Positions 57,493 to 64,000 of a DNA stretch of 64,000 bases are shown here, in pieces; the stretch's first letter is position 1; every line of letters starts with the position of its first letter. The notes beneath the pieces were generated by a model. It was not told the DNA's origin and made no database searches. It was given only the letters and a program-made list of their open reading frames with translations. The stretch covers positions 110,384 to 174,383 of the forward strand of contig SVST01000002.1 in NCBI GenBank assembly GCA_015064155.1, read 5' to 3'. Made by a program: the position numbers and the translations under genes. This DNA is from Oscillospiraceae bacterium. Its GTDB lineage: Bacteria > Bacillota > Clostridia > Oscillospirales > CAG-272.

Positions 57493-59163
57493 TCAGAACA
57501 GACCCGTGATCTTTCCGCTTTCGTCCACGTCGATCTTTTCTGCCGCGGGAACCTTAGGAAGACCCGGCATGGTCATAATATCGCCCGTCAGTGCAACCAC
57601 AAAGCCTGCGCCCGCACTGATCTTGACGTTGCGAACCGTTACCACAAAGCCATCGGGAGCACCAAGCTTGGTGGCATCATCCGAAAAGCTATACTGTGTT
57701 TTTGCCATACATACGGGGCAATTTGCAAAGCCCAGCTCGGTCAGCTGTGCGATCTGCTTCTTGGCAACGGGGGTAAAGTTTACACCTGCACCGCCGTAGA
57801 TCTTCTTGGTGATCGCTTCGATCTTATCCTCAATCGATCCGTCCAGCTCGTAGGAATAGGTAAAGTCACCCTTTTCCTCCTCGCAAAGACGAACGACCTC
57901 GCGTGCCAGTGCCTCACCGCCCTTGCCGCCTTCTGCCCAAACGGTAGAAAGCACCACGTTAACGCCCAATTCACGACAACGGCGAATGATCTCCTCAATC
58001 TCGGCATCGGTGTCGGTGGGGAAACGGTTAACGGCTACCACTGCGGGCAGCTTATAGACGTTCTTGATATTGGAAACGTGACGGAGCAGGTTGGGAAGTC
58101 CTTTTCCAAGTGCCTCCAGATTCTCGCTTCCAAGCTCGGTCTTCGGAACACCGCCGTGCATCTTCAGTGCGCGTACGGTCGCTACGATGACAACGGCAGA
58201 GGGGGTAAGACCCGCCATACGGCACTTGATGTCCAAAAACTTCTCGGCTCCGAGATCTGCGCCAAAGCCTGCCTCGGTAACGGTGTAGTCACCCAGTTTC
58301 ATCGCCATACGGGTAGCGATCACCGAGTTACAGCCATGTGCGATATTGGCAAACGGACCACCGTGTACGAATGCGGGAGTTCCCTCCAGCGTTTGTACCA
58401 GATTAGGCTTGAGTGCATCCTTAAGAAGTGCTGCCATTGCACCGACTGCGCCAAGCTGACCTGCGGTAACCGGCTTTTCGTCGTACGTATATGCTACAAC
58501 AATGCGCGAGAGACGCTCCTTGAGGTCGGTAATCGAGCTTGCCAGGCAGAACACTGCCATGATCTCGGATGCTACAGTGATATCGTAACCGTCCTCACGG
58601 GGAACACCGTTGACGCGTCCTCCTAAGCCATCGGTTACGAAACGGAGCTGACGGTCATTCATATCCACGCAACGCTTCCAGGTGATGCGTCTGGGGTCGA
58701 TATTGAGTGCATTTCCCTGATAAATATGGTTGTCCAGCATCGCAGCCAAGAGGTTGTTTGCCGCACCGATGGCATGGAAGTCACCCGTAAAATGCAGATT
58801 GATGTCCTCCATGGGAACAACCTGCGCCCAGCCGCCGCCTGCCGCGCCGCCCTTGATGCCGAACACGGGACCCAAGGAAGGCTCACGCAATGCTACAACA
58901 ACGTTCTTTCCGATACGCTTCATACCGTCGGCAAGACCGATGGTGGTTGTGGTCTTTCCCTCACCGGCGGGAGTGGGAGTAATCGCGGTTACCAAAATCA
59001 GCTTTCCGTCCTTACGGGGACTTTCCTTGAGCAGATTATAGTCAACCTTTGCCTTGTACTTTCCGTACTGTTCCAAATATTTGTCGTCAACGCCCGCTAC
59101 CTTTGCAACGTCGGTAATCGGCTTCATTTCGACAGATTGAGCAATTTCAATATCAGTCATCAT
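57493..59163 (-). CDS. fhs: Formate-tetrahydrofolate ligase
   Basis: A 556-residue enzyme making 10-formyl-THF from formate, ATP and THF. The ATP loop [19 protein letters not shown] is near residues 65-83, [19 protein letters not shown] and [17 protein letters not shown] follow, and [21 protein letters not shown] is the C-terminal landmark. Length is that of the bacterial monofunctional enzyme. In anaerobes it feeds one-carbon units from formate. The ATG at 59163 follows AAGGA; an ATG one codon later is an alternative. Confidence 0.96.
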   Translation of the reverse strand: MMTDIEIAQSVEMKPITDVAKVAGVDDKYLEQYGKYKAKVDYNLLKESPRKDGKLILVTAITPTPAGEGKTTTTIGLADGMKRIGKNVVVALREPSLGPVFGIKGGAAGGGWAQVVPMEDINLHFTGDFHAIGAANNLLAAMLDNHIYQGNALNIDPRRITWKRCVDMNDRQLRFVTDGLGGRVNGVPREDGYDITVASEIMAVFCLASSITDLKERLSRIVVAYTYDEKPVTAGQLGAVGAMAALLKDALKPNLVQTLEGTPAFVHGGPFANIAHGCNSVIATRMAMKLGDYTVTEAGFGADLGAEKFLDIKCRMAGLTPSAVVIVATVRALKMHGGVPKTELGSENLEALGKGLPNLLRHVSNIKNVYKLPAVVAVNRFPTDTDAEIEEIIRRCRELGVNVVLSTVWAEGGKGGEALAREVVRLCEEEKGDFTYSYELDGSIEDKIEAITKKIYGGAGVNFTPVAKKQIAQLTELGFANCPVCMAKTQYSFSDDATKLGAPDGFVVTVRNVKISAGAGFVVALTGDIMTMPGLPKVPAAEKIDVDESGKITGLF

Positions 59164-59208
59164 GATCCTTGCACCTCACATAATATTTTGGGGAATATAC
59201 TAATTCAT

Positions 59209-59237
59209 ATCATACCATATTTTTCTTTTCTTGTCTA
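59209..59237 (-). promoter_or_regulatory. Promoter of fhs
   Basis: On the minus strand TAGACA (59237-59232), 17 bases, TATGAT (59214-59209), 45 bases before the start codon. Confidence 0.7.
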
Positions 59238-59295
59238 CAGTTTTTTTCAAAAAAAACGAATTTTGAGAAATATTCAAAAAAATGTTGAAAATTTG

Positions 59296-60099
59296 CTAAC
59301 GCTTCCAATCCTTTGGGCGTTTTCCCATATACCTTTGAAAGCACTTTGAAAAAAAGGAGAGATTGGAATATCCCGAAGACAGTGCCGCCTCTCCAACGCT
59401 CGCGCCTCCCTCCAGCAGCTCCGCGGCTCGCATGCAGCGGTACGCGTGCAGATATTCCACCACCGTTTGCCCCGTAACCGCCTTGAAACGACGGGACAAA
59501 ACGTATTTATTCACATAGATTGCTTGCGCCACGTCGGCAAGCGAATTTTTTTCCCGATAGTGTGTCCGAATATACGAAATCGCATTTTTTACGGTTGTAT
59601 GGGTACCGCCTCGCGCAACGGCAGCCCGGGCAGTATGTTGCCGACACAGCTCGATCAAAAGCTCCAATGCCAGCATCTGCAGCTCTGCCGTACGGCACGG
59701 AATTGCACGGTTCTCATACGCTTTTCGGATACGGGCAAAAATCCCCGCAATCACTTCGCTTTGAAAATGCTCCTCGAACGTGATACTGCCAACCTCGATT
59801 CCCGCACGTCGGCAAAAAGCCGAATCCAAAATCAGGCAGGAATATACCAACGAGCCTTCGGTTTCGGTACGGTGAATCACCCCCGAATTGACCGTTACGA
59901 CATCCCCCTCCGAAAAGCAAATCCTTGCGCCGTCCAGAAGCACCGAGCCGTTTCCCGCCTCACAAAGCTGGATTTCGGGATTTTCATGCCAGTTTGCCTC
60001 GCGATACAACGACCCCTCATTTCGTACAAGCCGATCGTGAAACACGAACGGAACGCCATCCGAAAAACGACCGTATTCCTCATACCGATCCAAACCCAT
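59296..60099 (-). CDS. AraC family regulator with cupin domain
   Basis: A 267-residue regulator. Residues 30-90 form a cupin (EANWHENPEIQLCEAGNGSVLLDG, NSGVIHRTE). The last 100 residues carry the two HTH motifs, SLADVAQAIYVNKYVLSRRFKAVTG and SVGEAALSSGYSNLSFFSKCFQRYMG. It is divergent from the YgjV-like and propeller genes at 60217, so it probably controls them; the dyad AGACCG/CGGTCT within that promoter is a candidate site. Confidence 0.9.
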   Translation of the reverse strand: MGLDRYEEYGRFSDGVPFVFHDRLVRNEGSLYREANWHENPEIQLCEAGNGSVLLDGARICFSEGDVVTVNSGVIHRTETEGSLVYSCLILDSAFCRRAGIEVGSITFEEHFQSEVIAGIFARIRKAYENRAIPCRTAELQMLALELLIELCRQHTARAAVARGGTHTTVKNAISYIRTHYREKNSLADVAQAIYVNKYVLSRRFKAVTGQTVVEYLHAYRCMRAAELLEGGASVGEAALSSGYSNLSFFSKCFQRYMGKRPKDWKR

Positions 60100-60148
60100 G
60101 CTTCCTCCAAAAAGTCAATATCGTGTTATTTGATGTCAATATCCTTGC

Positions 60149-60177
60149 TTGACAGACCGACAAACGGTCTATATAAT
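60149..60177 (+). promoter_or_regulatory. Promoter of the 60217 operon with dyad in the spacer
   Basis: TTGACA (60149-60154), 17 bases, TATAAT (60172-60177). The spacer holds AGACCG (60154-60159) and CGGTCT (60165-60170), an inverted repeat that could be an operator for the divergent AraC protein or another regulator. Confidence 0.82.
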
Positions 60178-60216
60178 AGTATACAGAATTATTTGAGAAA
60201 GTCAAGGGGCTTTGCT

Positions 60217-60723
60217 ATGAATCTTTTGGCACAGCTGTTCGGCATCGGTGCAATGCTCTCTCTTTTTTGCATCTACCAACAAAAAAATCGAAAAAATTTG
60301 ATCCTTTGTAAGCTCGCGGCAGACGTCTGTTGGAGCATTCACTATTTCTGCCTGGGGGCATACGGCGGGATCGTTCCCAATTTCGTGGGCATCTTCCGCG
60401 AGCTGACCTTTATGCAACGCGGAAAGAAAAAATGGGCAAGCCTTCCCGTAATCCCCATTCTGTTTATTCTGATCAATTGGGGCATCGGGTTTGCGACCTT
60501 CGGCAAGCCCATCAATATTTTACCGATTGCAGCCTCCACCTTCGTCACCGTTTCTCTGTGGCAAAGGTCCCCGCGACTGACCAAGCTGATCTCAATTCCC
60601 GTTTCGCTGACCTTTCTGATCTACGACGTCTTTGTAGGCTCGTACATCGGTGTAGTCAACGAAAGCATCGCCATCGTTTCGATTTGTCTGTCATTTTTCA
60701 AAGAAAGGAAAAAATCCGCATGA
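60217..60723 (+). CDS. YgjV-like inner membrane protein
   Basis: A 168-residue membrane protein with five or six helices. It begins LLAQLFGIGAMLSLFCIYQQKNRKNLILCKLAADVCWSIHY and continues GIVPNFVGIFREL, matching the YgjV (Imp-YgjV) family, a group related to SWEET/PnuC-type small transporters. The ATG at 60217 is after a weak AAGGGG site; the promoter 40 bases upstream supports it. Its stop overlaps the start of the next gene. It may import a sugar-related compound used by that protein. Confidence 0.8.
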   Translation: MNLLAQLFGIGAMLSLFCIYQQKNRKNLILCKLAADVCWSIHYFCLGAYGGIVPNFVGIFRELTFMQRGKKKWASLPVIPILFILINWGIGFATFGKPINILPIAASTFVTVSLWQRSPRLTKLISIPVSLTFLIYDVFVGSYIGVVNESIAIVSICLSFFKERKKSA

Positions 60724-61904
60724 ATCATTCGTTATTTTCCGCTGACTTCCAAACGAATCAGCCGCATATCTTGACCGAGGGCATCGAAATCACACAGCCT
60801 GCAGGAATCATTTCCTATGCCGCCTCTGACACGCTCCTTTTCGCACGCGGAGATCGCCTTCGCGAGGAAATCAAGAGCCGTTTCTTTTCCGATTTTGAGA
60901 AAGACGGTGACCTGATGGCGCACGTATCGACCTTTACGCTCATCAACGGAACGTTATACATGACCTATTATGCCAACACGCATACGGGTGAGGAGGACTC
61001 CAAGCACCAAACCGCGCGTTTGGTCTATTGCGACGAGCAACACCCCGATCGAAAAATTTTTCTCGATATCCAAACGGTAGGCGATACCTGCGCAGGACTT
61101 CCCGTCAACCGCGTGTACGACACCATTTTAGCGCCTCTGTGCGATGGCAACCTGATGATCCTCTGGACGGCGCAGGTAGGTGACAATTACTACCGCCTCT
61201 ACCGTTCCTTTAACACCACCTCCAAAGCATTGGGCGAGATCGGTGTCAACCGTTTGAGGATGGGCAATGTTACCAACGATTTCAGTACCACGGGGATTGC
61301 GTCTGCGTTTGCCGAAAACGGCATCGGCTGCAAAAAGATGTACAGTGATATCGGCATCATGCAAAAATTCACCTCACGAAAGGAAAACGGAGAACCCTAC
61401 TTCTACTCGGGTGCCTACAGCGGGGATTTGAATTTTATCATCAAAACACGCGATTTCATCACGTGGGAATACGTATCGCAGCCCGATTTCCCCAATCTTT
61501 CCAAGTGGGAAAACGCAACCTATCTCTTGGACGACAAGATCTTTTACTTCGTCCGTCAGCAGGATACCACGCCCTATGGCTTCCTGACCGTTTACGACAT
61601 TGACCGCGATACGTGGGAAGCACCCGTTTTGGTAGACGACTGCCAGTCACGATCGGATTTTATTTTCTACAACGGGGAGCTTTATCTTTTCCACGCGCCC
61701 GTCGACCGCGAGCATATCGGTGTCATTCGCATCAACCGAGAAAGCATCAAGGACAGTTGTCCCGTATTGCTGGCAGATCTGCAATCCTCGTGCTTCTATC
61801 CGTTCATCCAATATCTTGGCGATGAGCTTGCCATGTCCTACACCGTGGACAGAAAGCACATCCGATTGGCACGCTTTGATTTTTCTTCCTACGTCAAGGA
61901 ATAA
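60720..61904 (+). CDS. Predicted beta-propeller glycosidase-like protein
   Basis: A 394-residue protein of no family I can name with certainty. It has no signal peptide. Repeated beta-strand blocks (LINGTLYMTYYANTH, DGNLMILWTAQVGDNYYRLY, YLLDDKIFYFVRQQD, FYNGELYLFHAPVDREHIGVI, LGDELAMSYTVDRKHIRLA) with Asp-containing turns suggest a five- or six-bladed propeller such as a GH43/GH33-like or phosphorylase-like fold. The ATG at 60720 overlaps the YgjV-like stop (ATGA), so the two are coupled. A role on a sugar imported by its partner is inferred. Confidence 0.7.
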   Translation: MNHSLFSADFQTNQPHILTEGIEITQPAGIISYAASDTLLFARGDRLREEIKSRFFSDFEKDGDLMAHVSTFTLINGTLYMTYYANTHTGEEDSKHQTARLVYCDEQHPDRKIFLDIQTVGDTCAGLPVNRVYDTILAPLCDGNLMILWTAQVGDNYYRLYRSFNTTSKALGEIGVNRLRMGNVTNDFSTTGIASAFAENGIGCKKMYSDIGIMQKFTSRKENGEPYFYSGAYSGDLNFIIKTRDFITWEYVSQPDFPNLSKWENATYLLDDKIFYFVRQQDTTPYGFLTVYDIDRDTWEAPVLVDDCQSRSDFIFYNGELYLFHAPVDREHIGVIRINRESIKDSCPVLLADLQSSCFYPFIQYLGDELAMSYTVDRKHIRLARFDFSSYVKE

Positions 61905-61910
61905 AGGAAT

Positions 61911-61956
61911 CCCCCTTGTGAACATTCTTCGAAATGCGTCCAACAAGGGGGTATCT
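61911..61956. terminator. Bidirectional terminator
   Basis: CCCCCTTGT (61911-61919) with ACAAGGGGG (61943-61951), between the propeller gene and ribU, which are convergent. Confidence 0.75.
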
Positions 61957-61967
61957 ATTTATCGACT

Positions 61968-62645
61968 TTATTTCAAGACAAACAGCATGATCGACAACGA
62001 TCCCGCAATCACGCAAAGCGCGATCAGCGAAATGAGGAGCGAGCGCAGGAAGCTCTTTTTGGGAGATTCGTCGCCCTCCTTTTTTACCGATCTCGGCAAA
62101 AATCCGATCCGCTTCAAAACAGTGGACAAAGGCTTATAAAACAGCAGCACCAACGCGGCATTCAAAGCTGCCTTGGTCAGATTGAACGGCAAGAAAACCT
62201 TTGGAATCATGGACGCTACCGTTTCCATAGTCGTTCCCATAAAATGCGGTGTCACGAACAAATTTGCCAGCATCATCACGGCGGTCACGGCAAACACGCC
62301 CGAAAGCAATCCCACAATGGCTCCGGTTAAGGTTTTCCGATAACGGTAGATCACTCCCGTTACCATAGAAAAGGTAACCGATGACAGCAGATTCATAATC
62401 AAGCCGTAAACGCCGGTGTCACTGATGGTAATGAACTCCAAAAGCGGCACGGCAACCGCCACGAACAAGCCCGACAAGGGACCGAACAGCAGCGAACAAA
62501 GAATGATCAAGAAATCCTTTACGTCCAGCGTCAGGAACATCACGGGCACCTTAATGAGGCAGGTGCAAACGTATGCCAATGCGCAAAACATGGCAACGGC
62601 AGTCATTTTTTTGACTTTATCAATCGATTTTTTTTGTACAGACAT
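61968..62645 (-). CDS. ribU: Riboflavin ECF transporter S component
   Basis: A 225-residue membrane protein with about six helices that binds riboflavin and works with the shared ECF energy-coupling module. MTAVAMFCALAYVCTCLIKVPVMFLTLDVKDFLIILCSLLFGPLSG is the RibU front, including LDVKD and GPLSG, and GTTMETVASMIPKVFLPFNLTKA is the substrate-side segment. The ATG at 62645 follows AAAGGGGAG, which lies in a hairpin. An FMN riboswitch upstream confirms flavin control. Confidence 0.93.
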   Translation of the reverse strand: MSVQKKSIDKVKKMTAVAMFCALAYVCTCLIKVPVMFLTLDVKDFLIILCSLLFGPLSGLFVAVAVPLLEFITISDTGVYGLIMNLLSSVTFSMVTGVIYRYRKTLTGAIVGLLSGVFAVTAVMMLANLFVTPHFMGTTMETVASMIPKVFLPFNLTKAALNAALVLLFYKPLSTVLKRIGFLPRSVKKEGDESPKKSFLRSLLISLIALCVIAGSLSIMLFVLK

Positions 62646-62652
62646 AAAAAAA

Positions 62653-62678
62653 GCTCCCCTTTCTAAAATGGGAGAAGC
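62653..62678 (-). promoter_or_regulatory. Riboswitch expression platform hairpin
   Basis: On the minus strand GCTTCTCCC pairs with GGGGAGC and is followed by TTTTTT then ATG. The 3' arm contains the ribosome site of ribU, so the hairpin can act as terminator, as SD-sequestering stem, or both. Confidence 0.75.
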
Positions 62679-62704
62679 ATTGCGGCAAAAAGCCCATGCC
62701 ATCT

Positions 62705-62963
62705 CCTTTTCCCATCCGGACTTTACAAAATCAAGAAAATTTTCTTATTTTTTAGAGTAATTCTAATTCTTTCTCTTGATTTCTTTACCGTCGGTTCGGG
62801 ATTTTCACCCGATCGGCGCAAAAATTTGCGTTCGCAGACTCTAACATTGCTCCCCCGAAGCTTGGCTTCGGATGGACAAAGCATCGTTGCTTTGTCGAAA
62901 AAATGCAAAGCATTTTTGCAAGCACGTTTCACTGCCGGTATGGAATTTCACCAATCCCCAAAG
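62705..62963 (-). ncRNA. FMN riboswitch (RFN element)
   Basis: On the minus strand the conserved blocks appear in order: GATTGGTGAAATTCC, TACCGGCAGTGA, AGTCTGCGA, GGGTGAAAATCCCGAACCGACGGT and AGTCCGGATGGGA. These are RFN landmarks, binding FMN and turning off riboflavin uptake. The arm between GCAGTGA and AGTCTGCGA is expanded by about 80 bases containing three extra hairpins (AAAAATGC/GCATTTTT, GACAAAGCA/TGCTTTGTC and CCGAAGC/GCTTCGG). Confidence 0.93.
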
Positions 62964-63025
62964 AAAATGTATTCAATTCCGTTATTTCAACGTATGTAAA
63001 ATCAATATCGCGTGACACAAAAATC

Positions 63026-63054
63026 GGGGAGAAAACCTATTTGGTTTTCTCCCC
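63026..63054 (-). terminator. Terminator of tuf
   Basis: Perfect 12-bp stem GGGGAGAAAACC (63026-63037) and GGTTTTCTCCCC (63043-63054), followed on the minus strand by GATTTTTG. Confidence 0.88.
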
Positions 63055-63089
63055 AATATCTTTTGTCGTTATTGATTCATCAATGCAAA

Positions 63090-64000
63090 TTAAGCAAGGA
63101 TGGTGGATACGACACCGGAACCAACGGTTCTACCACCCTCACGGATAGCGAAACGCAGACCCTCTTCGCAAGCGATGGGGGTGATCAGCTCAACGGTCAT
63201 ATCAACGTTATCGCCGGGACGGCACATCTCAACGCCCTCGGGAAGCTCGATAACACCGGTAACGTCGGTAGTTCTGAAGTAGAACTGAGGTCTGTAACCA
63301 GCGAAGAAGGGCTTCTTACGGCCGCCTTCCTTCTCAGTCAGAACGTATACGTGACCAACGAACTTGGTGTGAGGCTTAACGGAACCGGGCTTAGCCAGAA
63401 CCTGTCCTCTTTCGATCTCTTCCTTAGCGATACCACGGAGCAGTGCGCCGATGTTGTCACCAGCCTCTGCCTGGGGCAGCAGCTTGTGGAACATCTCAAC
63501 ACCGGTAACAGTGGTGGTCTTGCTCTCGTCGGACAAACCAACGATTTCAACAACGTCGGAAACCTTAACGGTACCACGCTCTACACGACCGGTAGCAACA
63601 GTACCACGGCCGGAGATCGAGAATACGTCCTCGACAGGCATCAGGAAGTCGAGGTCAGCCTGACGCTCGGGAGTAGGAATGTAAGCGTCAACCTGAGCCA
63701 TCAGCTCAAGGATAGGAGCGTACTCGGGAGCATTGATATCGGTGCTGGTGGACTCCAGAGCTGCACGAGCAGATCCGCGAACTACGGGCAGATCGTCGCC
63801 GGGGAACTCGTAAGAAGACAGCAGATCACGGATCTCCATCTCAACGAGGTCGAGAAGCTCTTCGTCGTCAACCAGGTCGGTCTTGTTCATGAATACAACG
63901 ATTGCGGGAACGCCTACCTGACGAGCAAGCAGAACGTGCTCGCGGGTCTGCTGCAGAGGTCCATCGGTGGAAGCAACAACCAGGATTGCGCCGTCCATCT
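63090..64000 (-). CDS. tuf: Elongation factor Tu, C-terminal part (start outside window)
   Basis: About 303 residues of EF-Tu, which delivers aminoacyl-tRNA to the ribosome. The visible part begins in the GTPase domain ([21 protein letters not shown]) and includes NKTDLVDD, then domain II ([17 protein letters not shown]) and domain III ([24 protein letters not shown]), ending [13 protein letters not shown]. The sequence is very conserved. The start lies beyond base 64000. Confidence 0.97.
   Translation of the reverse strand, partial: MDGAILVVASTDGPLQQTREHVLLARQVGVPAIVVFMNKTDLVDDEELLDLVEMEIRDLLSSYEFPGDDLPVVRGSARAALESTSTDINAPEYAPILELMAQVDAYIPTPERQADLDFLMPVEDVFSISGRGTVATGRVERGTVKVSDVVEIVGLSDESKTTTVTGVEMFHKLLPQAEAGDNIGALLRGIAKEEIERGQVLAKPGSVKPHTKFVGHVYVLTEKEGGRKKPFFAGYRPQFYFRTTDVTGVIELPEGVEMCRPGDNVDMTVELITPIACEEGLRFAIREGGRTVGSGVVSTILA

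Overview
The window reads as a chromosome segment of a strictly anaerobic member of the Clostridia (Bacillota), probably a gut or rumen type. The basis is mixed. Gene content is anaerobic: oxygen-sensitive ribonucleotide reductase NrdD/NrdG, glycyl-radical activases, ferredoxin-dependent indolepyruvate oxidoreductase and formate-THF ligase. There is a Gram-positive division cluster (SepF, YggT, YlmH) and a PTS with HPr and EI. Strong AGGAGG-type ribosome sites, near-perfect TTGACA-17-TATAAT promoters and stem-loop plus T-run terminators are also present. Species cannot be fixed from the sequence. Base composition is mixed, with conspicuously AT-rich islands around 37.5-41 kb and 50-56.5 kb.

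Layout. 1-5.6 kb: a truncated glycyl-radical activase divergent from an AraC regulator, then trkA-trkH potassium uptake and cysK. 5.6-17 kb: carbohydrate and peptide use, comprising a GH20-like hexosaminidase, an unassigned TIM-barrel-type protein, a minus-strand PTS operon (HPr, EI, EIIA, EIICB), a leucine-rich-repeat lipoprotein, a repeat-filled intergenic region and a GtaA-type protein. 17-24.9 kb: one operon for import and oxidative fermentation of aromatic amino acids (SSS transporter, aryl-CoA ligase, IorA, IorB, ACT protein, amidohydrolase, aminotransferase). 24.9-27.5 kb: a TetM/EF-G-like GTPase fused to a NYN nuclease domain. 27.6-34.9 kb: a long minus-strand run from miaA through an HlyD-like protein, YggS, SepF, YggT and YlmH to ribulokinase and FliB. 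35.3-37.4 kb: queA and dapA. 37.4-41.1 kb: an AT-rich block with two small XRE regulators, a four-fold repeat membrane protein and a zinc-ribbon membrane protein. 41.1-47.7 kb: trxB, nrdD and nrdG under tandem NrdR boxes, a PflX-like radical SAM protein and an M14 lipoprotein. 47.7-50.8 kb: an acyl-CoA synthetase and a third XRE module with TM2 and DUF2752 proteins. 50.8-53.4 kb: dut and a class I lysyl-tRNA synthetase. 53.6-56.6 kb: an accessory island ending at tRNA-Ser(UGA). 56.8-64 kb: a YbaK-type deacylase, fhs, an AraC regulator, a YgjV-like membrane protein with a predicted beta-propeller protein, ribU under an FMN riboswitch, and the 3' part of tuf.

The best candidate for a previously undescribed system is the two-gene cassette at 55108-56449. 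It pairs a protein carrying an Rx4H motif typical of HEPN ribonucleases with a GIY-YIG nuclease. It starts 46 bases after tRNA-Ser with no visible promoter of its own, so it seems to depend on read-through of the tRNA terminator. Other strong points are the GTPase-NYN fusion, a class I LysRS with a C-terminal Trbp111-type domain, an HPr lacking the regulatory Ser46, a promoter-operator-SD-terminator shell without a recognisable gene at 37.5 kb, an FMN riboswitch with an expanded arm, and several palindromic repeat families.
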